From positions 18,301 to 82,300 of the forward strand of contig JALOCD010000003.1 of the NCBI GenBank assembly GCA_023228025.1: DNA of 64,000 nucleotides. Direction: 5' to 3'. The stretch comes from Prolixibacteraceae bacterium (GTDB lineage Bacteria; Bacteroidota; Bacteroidia; Bacteroidales; Prolixibacteraceae). Below the pieces are notes generated by a model. It ran no database searches. It was not told where the DNA came from and saw only the letters and a list, made by a program, of their open reading frames with translations. The position numbers and the translations under genes were made by a program. Of this stretch, positions 8,181 to 17,174 are shown one piece after another (within the stretch, counting starts at the first letter, position 1; each line of letters starts with the position of its first letter).

Positions 8181-8315
8181 AGATTTATGTCACCAGATTC
8201 GTACGATTGATAAAAAAGATTATCAAAAAAATACGGCCAGATATCATCAAAAGTAATAAAGGAAGAAGTAATAGAAGCTATTTGCTTCCAGCTTGGCATC
8301 AATAAAGAATATTAG
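8177..8315 (+). pseudogene. Frameshifted, truncated RelE/HigB-like toxin remnant
   Basis: GTG at 8177 overlaps the antitoxin stop (GTGA). The first frame reads VKIYVTRFVRLIKK. After the A6 run near 8213-8218 the sense-like reading moves to another frame: RLSKKYGQISSKVIKEEV and on to a TAG at 8313-8315. Removing one A rejoins the two parts into a basic, toxin-like N-terminus. Intact toxins of this type are about 90-110 aa, so the gene is both shifted and shortened. Assignment to the RelE superfamily is inference. Confidence 0.4.
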
Positions 8316-8411
8316 ATTTAATCCTGATCTCTCTCACTATCAATCTGCATTCTTCTTTAAACAACTCACTGATGGGTTTTTATCACTTTAAGAAAGCTTC
8401 AAATACTAACA

Positions 8412-10319
8412 TTATTCAGAGATTGCCCCTTCGCCTCGTTTGAGCGGGGAATAAATCAGTGATGGAGAAGGGATCATCGTTCCCAAACCGTATTCCTGCC
8501 ACCTTCGGTCAACCAGGGATATTGTTTCAAGAGAGGAGACCACCGGATTAGGCCAGTCACGTTGAAAACCATCAGACTGAACAGTTTTACGTGTTCCATC
8601 CACTACCAGGTGGGAAACTTCTCCCGAACGGGTTGCCTCAAAGATTTTGCAATCTCTTTTGGGATCGATGTTTCCGGTAACATACCAGACCACGGCATCC
8701 AGATTCACGACAGGCAAAGCTGCATCCACCAACAAAATGAATTTAACCTGCTGTACGACAGATATATTCAAAAGAACTTCTGTCAATACTGCTGGACGAA
8801 AATCCTGATTCTTCTCAATTCCAAGAATCAACACCGGGATACCTTTATCCAGCAGGGAGGCCTGAACAGTTTTGACTGCAGGAATATCCGAGGTTATTTG
8901 ATCGAATAATTCCGATCCGGGCAGTTTATCTTCAATCTGCTCCGTATACTTCTCCTCGGGAAATTTGGTGGTCGCATCGATCCCCATTTTGGATCCAAAT
9001 GCAAATTTTGAGGAGGAGTGATCCAATACATCCATGGGGCCAGAAGAAAAAATAATGTCGTGAACCGGATCAATTTCAATGCTCACTTTCCTGACAAACG
9101 CCTCCATGTCCTTCCACGGATTATCCTGATCGGTCACTAGCATGATCTTGTTAAACATCATCTGTCCGGCCCCCCACATGGCATTCATCGTCTTTATTGC
9201 CTGTCCTGCATAGGTTTTATCGATCCTTGCCAGCGTCAGGTTGTGGGCGACTCCTTCGGGTGGAAGGTAAAGGTCTTTTAGTTCCGGCATCATGGTCAGT
9301 TTCATGGGCGCCAGGAATATTTTCTCTGTGGCCAAACCAATGTAGGCATCTTCCTGCGGTGGGATCCCCACAATGGTTGCGGGATATATTGCCCCTTTCC
9401 GGTGGGTAATGCAGGTGACATGAAATTTGGGATACCAATCGGCCAGTGAATAGAAACCGGTATGATCTCCAAACGGACCTTCCCAAACAAGTTCCTCCGA
9501 GGGATCAACATAACCTTCAATCACGATATCTGCATCATCGGGAACCTCAAGATCATTGGTGAGGCACCTGACCAACTCCACTTTTCTCTTCCGAAGAAAC
9601 CCGGCCAGCATATATTCGTCAATTTGATCAGGCAGCGGTGCTGTTGCCGCATAGGTATAGGCAGGATCGCCTCCCAAAACAACGGATACAGGCATCTTCT
9701 TTCCCGCTTTTTTGTACCCCAGGTAGTGCCGGGCTCCGGTTTTGTGTTTGTGCCAGTGCATCCCGGTAGTATTTGGTCCAAGAATTTGCATCCGGTACAT
9801 TCCCACATTTCGGACACCCGTTTCAGGATCGCGCGTAACGACACCGGGCAGCGTCACAAATGGTCCGCCGTCGGCAGGCCAGCAAGTAAGAACAGGTAGT
9901 TTGGTCAAGTCAGGTGTTGCCATCACAATCTCCTGACACCTACCTCTGCCTCTCTTCTTTTTAGGCATCCAGGAAGCAATCTTTGAGAGCAAAGGAAGCA
10001 ACTTCAATTTATCCAAAAGAGTCCCGGCAGGACCAGCCAGTTGTTTAAATAACTCTTCCAGCTCTGCGCCGATAGCACTGAGCGATGTATGTCCCAGAGC
10101 CAGGCATATTCTTGACTCTGAACCAAATGCATTAATCAAAAGAGGGAAAGTCGTTCCGTTGTTTTCAAACAAAAGGGCCTTCCCTCCCCCCGGAGATTTA
10201 GACATACGGTCAACAATCTCGGTGATTTCCAGAACGGTATTAACCTTTTGACTGATTCTGATCAGTTCGTTTTCACGCTCCAGTAACCCGACAAAATCGT
10301 TCAATCCATTGTATGGCAT
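8412..10319 (-). CDS. ubiD: UbiD-family prenylated-FMN decarboxylase
   Basis: 635 aa. UbiD family throughout, with the conserved EGPFGDHTGFYS segment (contains the catalytic glutamate region), NVGMYRMQ and the substrate/metal region WHKHKTGARH. It is longer than E. coli UbiD (about 497) because of a C-terminal extension seen in long menaquinone-type members. It would decarboxylate a polyprenyl aromatic acid with prFMN; in a Bacteroidota background menaquinone biosynthesis is the likely pathway. No ubiX or mqn gene is nearby, so the exact substrate is unproved. Confidence 0.85.
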   Translation of the reverse strand: MPYNGLNDFVGLLERENELIRISQKVNTVLEITEIVDRMSKSPGGGKALLFENNGTTFPLLINAFGSESRICLALGHTSLSAIGAELEELFKQLAGPAGTLLDKLKLLPLLSKIASWMPKKKRGRGRCQEIVMATPDLTKLPVLTCWPADGGPFVTLPGVVTRDPETGVRNVGMYRMQILGPNTTGMHWHKHKTGARHYLGYKKAGKKMPVSVVLGGDPAYTYAATAPLPDQIDEYMLAGFLRKRKVELVRCLTNDLEVPDDADIVIEGYVDPSEELVWEGPFGDHTGFYSLADWYPKFHVTCITHRKGAIYPATIVGIPPQEDAYIGLATEKIFLAPMKLTMMPELKDLYLPPEGVAHNLTLARIDKTYAGQAIKTMNAMWGAGQMMFNKIMLVTDQDNPWKDMEAFVRKVSIEIDPVHDIIFSSGPMDVLDHSSSKFAFGSKMGIDATTKFPEEKYTEQIEDKLPGSELFDQITSDIPAVKTVQASLLDKGIPVLILGIEKNQDFRPAVLTEVLLNISVVQQVKFILLVDAALPVVNLDAVVWYVTGNIDPKRDCKIFEATRSGEVSHLVVDGTRKTVQSDGFQRDWPNPVVSSLETISLVDRRWQEYGLGTMIPSPSLIYSPLKRGEGAISE

Positions 10320-10345
10320 AAAATCATCATTGGTGAAACAAAAAA

Positions 10346-10530
10346 GTTACACAGAGAAGCACAGAGAAGCACAGAGTTACACGGAGAAAAAGAAATGTTT
10401 AGGATGTTTATTGAGTTTGAATTGTTCAAAGACCGTAACCCTTCAAACTTTTTAAACAATTCAAACCCTTCAAACAATTAGAAATTGTTCTCTGTGGACC
10501 TCTGTGCTTCTCTGTGCTTCTCTGTGTAAC
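10346..10530. repeat. Perfect 31-bp inverted repeat of the ACAGAG family
   Basis: 10346-10376 and 10500-10530 are exact reverse complements over 31 nt, each made of two ACAGAGAAGC units plus GTTAC. The 123-nt loop carries a smaller inverted pair (GAATTGTT/AACAATTC). Extra, less perfect CACAGAG words flank both arms. It lies between the citrate synthase 3' end and the ubiD 5' end. Related words recur at 35441-35689. Confidence 0.9.
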
Positions 10531-10550
10531 TCTGTGTAATATTAAAGGTC

Positions 10551-11864
10551 CTAAATTCCAGCTTTGTTTTTGAAGAACTCCAGTGTTTCCGATGATGGTC
10601 TTTCCAACGGCAAATTGTACATCCTATCCCAAACCAATTGTGCTAGAACACCCAAGGAACGACTAACTCCAAACATTACCGTGTAGAAAAAGTGCTCTGT
10701 AATTCCGTAATGCTGAAGCAAAGAACCTGAGAAGGCATCCACATTGGGCCATGGATTTTTGATCTTGCCAAGCGACTTCAGAATTGGAGGTACAATATCG
10801 TAAAGGTGATTGACCGTATCAACCATGGGATCATTTCCCACATATTTTTGAGCAAAAATCTGTTGCGCGGTAAAACGAGGATCTGTCACACGCAAAACTG
10901 CATGACCGTAACCGGGAACCACTTGACCTGAGGAGATGGTCTTTCTGACATAAGCTTCAATTTTTTCACGCTCTTCCTCTTTGCTTTCACTGACACCTAT
11001 CTCTTCCTGCATCTCAAAAATCCAGTTGATGACCTCCTGGTTGGCATAACCATGCAAGGGGCCGGCTAACCCAAGCATTCCGGCAGCATAGGAATAATAG
11101 GGATTACTTAGCGCAGACCCAACAAGATGGGTTGCATGGGCAGATACATTCCCTCCTTCATGATCTGCATGAATCATCATGTACATTCTGAAAAGACGGT
11201 ACACTTCGTCCTGGTCGTAACCCATCATATGGGCAAAATTTGCAGCCCAATCAAGATTTGGATCCGGTGGAATGAACTTTCCGTCTTTGAAATTCTTGCG
11301 GTAGATATATGCTGCTACTACAGGGAGACGCGCAATCAAGTCCATTACATCCTCAAATGTTGTATCCCAATAATCATTTTTGTGCAATCCGTCGCGATGC
11401 GCCTTTTGGAATTTCGACTCAGTTGCCATGGCAAGAATAGCCGTACTGAACTGAGTCATTGGCTTGCTGGTTAGGGGCATAGCATCCATAATTTCGATCA
11501 CGTGCTCAGGCAACTCACTACGCCGTACCCACTCCTTGCTCAGGGCATCAACTTCAGCTTTGGTAGGAATCTCGTTCAACAGGAAAAGGTAGAACAGACC
11601 TTCAGAAAGAGGCTCTCCTTCAGGCCTGACTTTCGGTAATTTTTGTTGAATCTCAGGTATGGTATATCCTCGGTAAGTGATACCTGTATTGGGGTCTAGC
11701 TTAGAGGTTACGGTAAGCAGTCCGGTTATGCCTTTCATTCCGGTTAGTACCTGATCGATGGTGACCGACTCAAGTACGGTGCTCCCATACTCACTAATCA
11801 AACGTTTTACGACAAGGCGCTCTTCTTCACCCTTCTTCAAAAGTTTTTCTTTAATGTAATCCAT
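10551..11864 (-). CDS. gltA: Citrate synthase, mitochondrial-type (Si)
   Basis: 437 aa. Catalytic triad in pig-enzyme order: H271 (HGYANQ), H321 (PGYGHAVLR) and D376 (NPWPNVDAFSGSLL). The run NPWPNVDA..SG and FGVSRSLGVLAQLVW are close to eukaryotic mitochondrial citrate synthase, not to the hexameric NADH-inhibited GltA of gammaproteobacteria. Similar eukaryote-like enzymes are known in Geobacteraceae. It condenses oxaloacetate and acetyl-CoA. A citrate lyase cluster that does the reverse cleavage lies 30 kb away in this window. Confidence 0.95.
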   Translation of the reverse strand: MDYIKEKLLKKGEEERLVVKRLISEYGSTVLESVTIDQVLTGMKGITGLLTVTSKLDPNTGITYRGYTIPEIQQKLPKVRPEGEPLSEGLFYLFLLNEIPTKAEVDALSKEWVRRSELPEHVIEIMDAMPLTSKPMTQFSTAILAMATESKFQKAHRDGLHKNDYWDTTFEDVMDLIARLPVVAAYIYRKNFKDGKFIPPDPNLDWAANFAHMMGYDQDEVYRLFRMYMMIHADHEGGNVSAHATHLVGSALSNPYYSYAAGMLGLAGPLHGYANQEVINWIFEMQEEIGVSESKEEEREKIEAYVRKTISSGQVVPGYGHAVLRVTDPRFTAQQIFAQKYVGNDPMVDTVNHLYDIVPPILKSLGKIKNPWPNVDAFSGSLLQHYGITEHFFYTVMFGVSRSLGVLAQLVWDRMYNLPLERPSSETLEFFKNKAGI

Positions 11865-12059
11865 AAAGAGTTTATTATGTTAGTTATTTATATCCGTAAG
11901 CTCATAACCCTTACTCCTCCAAAAATCGATTTTGAAGATCTATCCGATATGCTGGTGAAAATTACACAAAAAATGAATCAATTTATATATTTATCTAACA
12001 ATGGAGGTAAAAATTTTATTAATCTGTTTTTTGCTCAAAATTGCAAAAAAGACAAAAGA

Positions 12060-12085
12060 AAAGCCATCCTGGCAAGGATGGCTTT
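12060..12085 (-). terminator. Terminator of the ribosomal superoperon
   Basis: A 10-bp perfect stem, AAAGCCATCC (12060-12069) with GGATGGCTTT (12076-12085), 6-nt loop, followed on the minus strand by a T-rich tract. It lies 25 nt after the rplQ stop. The rest of 11865-12110 holds no gene. Confidence 0.88.
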
Positions 12086-12110
12086 CGATTATCTTTCAAC
12101 TTCTGAGAGA

Positions 12111-12596
12111 TTAGGATGCAGCTTCTTCCGAGGCCTCTTCTACTTTTATGCTCTCTTTTGCAGGTGTCTCTGTTTTCTTTGGTTTCCGAATCCTACGCTT
12201 TTTGGTGGTATCAAGTTTTGGAGTTGACAGCATGTTCTCGTTGTAATCGACCAGTTCAATGATACACATCTCTGCATTGTCACCAATACGGTTACCAGTT
12301 TTTAAGATTCTGGTATATCCACCCGGACGATCTCCGATTTTCACGATAATATCACGGAAAAGTTCTGTCACTACAGATTTACTTTTCAGATCGCTGAATA
12401 CTTCCCTTCTGTTGTGCGTGGTATCCTCTTTGGCACGTGTAATCAATGGTTCAACAAAAACTCTCAACTCTTTGGCTTTTGCAAGGGTTGTAGCGATGCG
12501 TTTGTGAAGCAAAAGAGAATTTGCCATATTGGAAAGCATCGCCTTCCTGTGAGAGCTGGTCCTACCTAAATGATTAAAACCTTTTCTATGTCTCAT
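12111..12596 (-). CDS. rplQ: 50S ribosomal protein L17
   Basis: 161 aa: L17 core (1-118; GFNHLGRTSSHRKAMLSNM) plus a C-terminal Lys/Glu-rich tail of about 40 residues, common in Bacteroidota. Last gene of the superoperon, 5 nt after rpoA. Confidence 0.97.
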   Translation of the reverse strand: MRHRKGFNHLGRTSSHRKAMLSNMANSLLLHKRIATTLAKAKELRVFVEPLITRAKEDTTHNRREVFSDLKSKSVVTELFRDIIVKIGDRPGGYTRILKTGNRIGDNAEMCIIELVDYNENMLSTPKLDTTKKRRIRKPKKTETPAKESIKVEEASEEAAS

Positions 12597-12601
12597 TGTA
12601 A

Positions 12602-13594
12602 TTATTCCTTGTCTAATTTATACTTACTGATGTCCATCCCGAAACTCAAATTGAGATTTACCAACAAATCATCAAGTTCTGTTAAGGATTTCTTGCCAAA
12701 ATTTCTAAATTTCAACAGGTCATTGCGGTTATAAGTAACCAATTCTCCAAGTGTCTCAACATCAGCTGCCTTTAAACAATTGAGTGCACGAACAGATAGA
12801 TCAAGATCGACCAGTTTATTTTTCAGTAATTGACGCATGTGCAAAATTTCCTCATCAAACTCTTCATTGGCAAATTTCTCATCAGAATCGAGTGTGATTT
12901 TCTCGTCAGAGAAGAGCATGAAATGGTAAATCAGAATTTTAGCTGCTTCCTTCAGTGCATCTTTCGGATGAATAGAACCATCTGTATGGATATCAATCAC
13001 CAACTTTTCATAGTCGGTTTTTTGTTCTACACGATAGTTTTCGACTGAATATTTCACATTCTTGATGGGAGTGAAAATAGAATCGATTGGAATGACCCCA
13101 AACTCCTCATCAACAGGTTTGTTCTCCACACCAGGTACATATCCGCGTCCCTTCTCGATCGTCATTTCGATCTGAAGTTTCACATCTGTCTCCATGTTGC
13201 AGATCAGCAAATCGGTATTCAAAACACGAAAGCCTGTGATAAAATTGTTAATGTCACCCGCTTTGAATTTATTTTGTCCGAAGATGGTAACAGTGACCTT
13301 TTCACTATCAAAATCATCAACTACCTTTTTGAAACGGATCTGCTTCAGATTAAGAATCATCTCCGTAACATCTTCAATCACACCGGGGATGGTAGAAAAT
13401 TCATGCTCAACACCTTCGATTTTAATCGTCGTGATCGCATATCCTTCCAAGGATGATAACAAAATTCTGCGTAATGCATTTCCGATGGTAATACCATAAC
13501 CTGGCTCAAGAGGACGAAATTCGAATTTACCGATTTTGTCATCCGACTCGATCATGATCACCTTATCCGGCTTCTGGAAAGCTAAAATTGCCAT
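12602..13594 (-). CDS. rpoA: RNA polymerase alpha subunit
   Basis: 330 aa. N-terminal assembly domain (GYGITIGNALRRILLSSLEG) and C-terminal DNA-contacting domain (LNCLKAADVETLGELV, RNFGKKSLTELDDLL). Complete and standard; encoded between rpsD and rplQ as in most bacteria. Confidence 0.98.
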   Translation of the reverse strand: MAILAFQKPDKVIMIESDDKIGKFEFRPLEPGYGITIGNALRRILLSSLEGYAITTIKIEGVEHEFSTIPGVIEDVTEMILNLKQIRFKKVVDDFDSEKVTVTIFGQNKFKAGDINNFITGFRVLNTDLLICNMETDVKLQIEMTIEKGRGYVPGVENKPVDEEFGVIPIDSIFTPIKNVKYSVENYRVEQKTDYEKLVIDIHTDGSIHPKDALKEAAKILIYHFMLFSDEKITLDSDEKFANEEFDEEILHMRQLLKNKLVDLDLSVRALNCLKAADVETLGELVTYNRNDLLKFRNFGKKSLTELDDLLVNLNLSFGMDISKYKLDKE

Positions 13595-13608
13595 AAACCT
13601 TATATTAA

Positions 13609-14217
13609 TTATTTCGAATACAATTCGACGATTAACTGCTCTTTGATGTTTTCAGGAATTTCTTCCCTCTCAGGTACATTCAAAAATTTACCCGATTTTG
13701 ATTCACCATTCCACTCCAGCCATGAAAAGCTGCTGTGACGACGTGAAGAGAGCGAATCATTGATTGCAACCAATGATTTTGATTTCTCGCGTACTGCAAC
13801 TACTTCACCAGGGCGAACGGTGTATGAAGGGATATTGACCACTTCACCATTGACAGTAATGTGTTTGTGAGAAACCAATTGACGGGCTCCTGCACGACTT
13901 GGAGAAATGCCCAGACGGAAAACCACATTATCCAAACGGCTCTCAAGCAACTGCAAAAGAACAGTACCTGTAATACCTTTGTGTGAATGTGCCTTTTCGA
14001 ACAAATTACGGAATTGACGCTCCAAAACACCGTACATGTATTTCGCTTTTTGCTTCTCTTTCAACTGTGTACCGTATTCCGATACTTTTTTACGGCGTTT
14101 GCTGTTGCCGTGCATTCCCGGAGGAAAGTTTTTGTGCTCAAATGCTTTATCCGGACCATAGATTGGTTCACCGAATTTTCTAGCAATCTTTGATTTAGGA
14201 CCTATGTATCTTGCCAT
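13609..14217 (-). CDS. rpsD: 30S ribosomal protein S4
   Basis: 202 aa. S4 RNA-binding domain (RLDNVVFRLGISPSRAGARQLVSHKHITVNG) after an N-terminal globular part. Zinc-free form. Often an autoregulator of the alpha operon; a long leader exists upstream of infA but no S4 site could be recognised. Confidence 0.97.
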   Translation of the reverse strand: MARYIGPKSKIARKFGEPIYGPDKAFEHKNFPPGMHGNSKRRKKVSEYGTQLKEKQKAKYMYGVLERQFRNLFEKAHSHKGITGTVLLQLLESRLDNVVFRLGISPSRAGARQLVSHKHITVNGEVVNIPSYTVRPGEVVAVREKSKSLVAINDSLSSRRHSSFSWLEWNGESKSGKFLNVPEREEIPENIKEQLIVELYSK

Positions 14218-14242
14218 GTTTTTTAATTTAATTTACTGATGA

Positions 14243-14632
14243 TTAGACACGACGACGTTTAGGAGGACGACAACCGTTATGAGGCATTGGGGTAACATCG
14301 ACGATCTCAGTTACCTGGATACCAACATTCGCGATAGCGCGAATAGCAGACTCGCGGCCGTTCCCCGGTCCCTTTACGTAAACTTTTACCTTGCGTAAAC
14401 CAAGATCAAAAGCTGTTTTTGCACACTCTTCAGAAGCAGTTTGGGCTGCATACGGAGTATTTTTCTTTGAGCCACGGAAGCCTTTTTTCCCGGCTGATGA
14501 CCAGGAGATTACTTCACCATTGTTGTTGGTCATCGAAATGATAATATTATTAAAAGAGGATGAAACGTGAGCCTGTCCAACAGCCTCGACATTGACAACC
14601 CTTTTCTTAGATATTCCAGTCTTTTTTGCCAT
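14243..14632 (-). CDS. rpsK: 30S ribosomal protein S11
   Basis: 129 aa; conserved GPGNGRESAIRA and C-terminal TPMPHNGCRPPKRRRV. Sits on the platform of the small subunit. 12 nt after rpsM. Confidence 0.98.
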   Translation of the reverse strand: MAKKTGISKKRVVNVEAVGQAHVSSSFNNIIISMTNNNGEVISWSSAGKKGFRGSKKNTPYAAQTASEECAKTAFDLGLRKVKVYVKGPGNGRESAIRAIANVGIQVTEIVDVTPMPHNGCRPPKRRRV

Positions 14633-14644
14633 CTCTACTTATTC

Positions 14645-15022
14645 TTATTTAGTAGCTTTCTTCTTATTTGCAACTGTCTTCTTTTTACCTTTACGGGTAC
14701 GGGCATTGTTTTTTGTACTTTGTCCACGTACTGGAAGGCCTAAACGATGACGAATTCCGCGGTAACAACCGATATCCATCAATCGCTTGATGCTCATCTG
14801 GTTTTCAGAGCGCAGTTCGCCTTCGACCTTAAATCCATCGGTAATCACCTTGCGAATTGCACTAAACTGATCATCATTCCATTCACTGACTTTGATGTCT
14901 TTATTGACACCAGCCTTTTCAAGAATTTCAGCAGAGCGGCTGCGGCCAATTCCAAAAATATAGGTCAAGGCAATTTCGCCTCTTTTGTTATTTGGTATGT
15001 CTACACCAACTATTCGAGCCAT
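14645..15022 (-). CDS. rpsM: 30S ribosomal protein S13
   Basis: 125 aa; begins MARIVGVDIPNNKRGEIALTY and contains the C-terminal RGQSTKNNARTRKGK motif. Contacts the large subunit through bridges at the head. Confidence 0.98.
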   Translation of the reverse strand: MARIVGVDIPNNKRGEIALTYIFGIGRSRSAEILEKAGVNKDIKVSEWNDDQFSAIRKVITDGFKVEGELRSENQMSIKRLMDIGCYRGIRHRLGLPVRGQSTKNNARTRKGKKKTVANKKKATK

Positions 15023-15063
15023 AATCTTATATTGATTAAAAAATCGTTATAAATTTAACATTT

Positions 15064-15180
15064 TTAACCCTGACGTTGTTTGAACTTCGGGTTTTTTTTG
15101 TTTATCACGTAGAGACGTCCCTTACGGCTTACAATTTTGCACTCCGCACTACGTTTCTTAATGGATGCCCTTACTTTCAT
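15064..15180 (-). CDS. rpmJ: 50S ribosomal protein L36 (zinc-free type)
   Basis: 38 aa. Starts MKVRASIKKRSAECKIV and ends NPKFKQRQG. Only one of the usual zinc ligands (Cys14) remains; the CxxC partner, third Cys and His are replaced, so this is the C-minus form. Between infA (11 nt upstream) and rpsM. Confidence 0.96.
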   Translation of the reverse strand: MKVRASIKKRSAECKIVSRKGRLYVINKKNPKFKQRQG

Positions 15181-15191
15181 TTTTCTAGATA

Positions 15192-15413
15192 TTAATTTTT
15201 GTATCTGAAAGAGATTCTTCCTTTACTAAGGTCATAAGGTGACATTTCAACCTTTACTTTGTCGCCAGGCAGAATCTTGATGTAGTGCATGCGCATCTTT
15301 CCCGAAATGTGGGCCGTGATCACATGACCATTTTGCAATTCTACACGAAACATAGCATTGGACAATGCTTCAATAATTGTTCCGTCTTGTTCAATAAATG
15401 ATTGCTTTGACAT
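15192..15413 (-). CDS. infA: Translation initiation factor IF-1
   Basis: 73 aa, OB fold: GTIIEALSNAMFRVELQNGH, GKMRMHYIKILPGDKV, YDLSKGRISFRYK. First gene after the 412-bp gap downstream of secY and first gene behind the internal promoter at 15643-15673. Confidence 0.98.
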   Translation of the reverse strand: MSKQSFIEQDGTIIEALSNAMFRVELQNGHVITAHISGKMRMHYIKILPGDKVKVEMSPYDLSKGRISFRYKN

Positions 15414-15642
15414 AGAAACTAATACTTCTGCATTAAACTTGAAAATTCAAAATATTCCCCAAATTGCCCCTAAGAGCAAACTTCAAAACATTCGATCATT
15501 CGACAGGGCTCGATGAAGTCATACTCCCCTCTCTCCTTCCAACACCTTAAAAGATGGTCTTTTCATTGCCGCGCTTACTCCCATCGTGTTAATTCAGAAA
15601 GTAATCATCAAAAGACGGAGGCGATCAATTTTTTCAGGTCGG

Positions 15643-15673
15643 CAAAGATACTGAAAAGAAAAAAAAGATACAA
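15643..15673 (-). promoter_or_regulatory. Internal superoperon promoter for infA-rpmJ-rpsMKD-rpoA-rplQ
   Basis: Minus-strand -7 box TATCTTTG (15650-15643, exact TAnnTTTG) and -33 TTG at 15673-15671 with a 20-nt spacer. The start would be near 15636, leaving a leader of about 220 nt before infA. This would uncouple the alpha-operon genes from the spc part. Confidence 0.75.
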
Positions 15674-15806
15674 CACTCTTTTTCGGAAACAGGTAAACAT
15701 CCGCAAAATGATCAGAACGTATCAGATGGTAACAATTGTTAGTTCCAATCCGATGTATGATAATGCTATACAGCTAACTTGCCAGGATAATAAATTCCTT
15801 ACATAT

Positions 15807-15823
15807 GGTTGGACCGCCCAACC
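15807..15823 (-). terminator. Hairpin directly after secY
   Basis: GGTTGG/CCAACC stem with a 5-nt loop, starting 3 nt after the secY stop. There is no strong T-run, so it may be a weak terminator or a 3'-end stabiliser. Confidence 0.4.
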
Positions 15824-15825
15824 TA

Positions 15826-17169
15826 TTACATGTTCGCTCCTGCAGTACGACCCTTGATGCGACCAGATTTCAGCAATCCATCGTAGTGGCGCATCAAAAG
15901 GTGGCTTTCAATTTGTTGCAACGTGTCGAGAATAACCCCGACAAGAATCAACAAAGAAGTACCTCCAAAGAAGTGCGCAAACGATTGATTGATTCCCAAA
16001 ATCATTGCAAATGCAGGCAGGATCGTGATAAATCCAAGGAAGATGGAACCAGGAAGAGTAATTCTCGACATGATGGTGTCGATGTACTCAGCTGTTCTTT
16101 TCCCCGGTTTGATACCCGGAATGAATCCGCCATTTTTCTTCATATCCTCGGCCATTTGGTTAGGATTGATGGTGATAGCGGTATAGAAATAGGTAAAAAT
16201 AATTACCATCAGGAACATGACTGCGTTGTACCAGAATCCGGTATAGTTAGAGAAGGATGCCATCATCCGTCCCATTGTCTCAGATGAGAAAAGACCAGCC
16301 ACCGTTGCGGGGATAAACATGATTGCCTGCGCAAAAATGATTGGCATAACACCAGCAGCATTCACTTTCAAAGGAATGTACTGACGAACACCGCCGTATT
16401 GACGATTCCCTACAATTCTTTTCGCGTATTGTACCGGCACTTTTCGTGTTCCCTGAACCAATAGGATAGTACTTGCAATAACAAGCAGGAAAACGACCAA
16501 TTCAACAATCAACATGATAAAACCACGACCCTGTTCAGCCATACGGCTCACAAATTCCTGAGCCAACGATTGAGGCAGACGGGCAATAATTCCAATCATA
16601 ATAATCAGTGAAATACCATTCCCAATTCCCTTGTCCGTAATCCGCTCTCCCAACCACATGATAAACATGGAACCGGCAGCCAGCACAATGGTGGCACTTA
16701 GATTGAAAGCAAAAGCAGGTACCAGGAATGCCTGTTCAGGAAGTTGGTATCTTAGGTTGGCCAAATATGCCCAACCCTGGAAAATTAAAATCACAACAGT
16801 CAGATAACGGGTCATCTGGTTGATTTTTCTTCTACCAGATTCACCCTCTTTTTGCAGCTTTTGAATGTAAGGAACAGCAAATCCCAATAGCTGGATTACG
16901 ATCGAAGCACTGATGTAAGGCATGATTCCTAACGCAAAGATGGATGCATTGGAGAAAGCGCCTCCCGAGAACATGTTCAGCAGTCCAAGAATCCCATCAG
17001 ATGTCTGATTTCTTAAAGCTTCAAAATGTTCAGGATTTGGATCGATACCGGGCAAAATGACGAAGGACCCAAAACGGTAAACCATCAGGAACAACAGGGT
17101 CACACTTAACCGGGATCGTAAATCCTCAATTTTATAAATGTTCTTAAGCGTTTCGATCAACTTTTTCAT
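15826..17169 (-). CDS. secY: Protein translocase subunit SecY
   Basis: 447 aa, ten membrane helices. Conserved GSFVILPGIDPNP at the first helix, TDKGIGNGISLIIMIGI, and MAEDMKKNGGFIPGIKPG near the cytoplasmic loop before TM9. Forms the translocon channel with SecE and SecG. 5 nt downstream of rplO. Confidence 0.98.
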   Translation of the reverse strand: MKKLIETLKNIYKIEDLRSRLSVTLLFLMVYRFGSFVILPGIDPNPEHFEALRNQTSDGILGLLNMFSGGAFSNASIFALGIMPYISASIVIQLLGFAVPYIQKLQKEGESGRRKINQMTRYLTVVILIFQGWAYLANLRYQLPEQAFLVPAFAFNLSATIVLAAGSMFIMWLGERITDKGIGNGISLIIMIGIIARLPQSLAQEFVSRMAEQGRGFIMLIVELVVFLLVIASTILLVQGTRKVPVQYAKRIVGNRQYGGVRQYIPLKVNAAGVMPIIFAQAIMFIPATVAGLFSSETMGRMMASFSNYTGFWYNAVMFLMVIIFTYFYTAITINPNQMAEDMKKNGGFIPGIKPGKRTAEYIDTIMSRITLPGSIFLGFITILPAFAMILGINQSFAHFFGGTSLLILVGVILDTLQQIESHLLMRHYDGLLKSGRIKGRTAGANM

Positions 17170-17174
17170 CAGAA

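Larger units (their letters stand above)
15414..15825. other. 412-bp gap between secY and infA (map absent; leader region)
   Basis: No gene is supported. In many Bacteroidota map (methionine aminopeptidase) lies here. The gap holds a hairpin just after secY, a good minus-strand promoter and a leader of about 220 nt before infA. A 114-codon plus-strand frame (15513-15857) has no family signature and runs into the secY 3' end. No map remnant was recognised. Confidence 0.7.

Noticed and set aside
15513..15857. 114-codon plus-strand frame in the secY-infA gap
   Set aside because: It runs antisense into the secY 3' end, covers the minus-strand promoter, and has no family-like composition.
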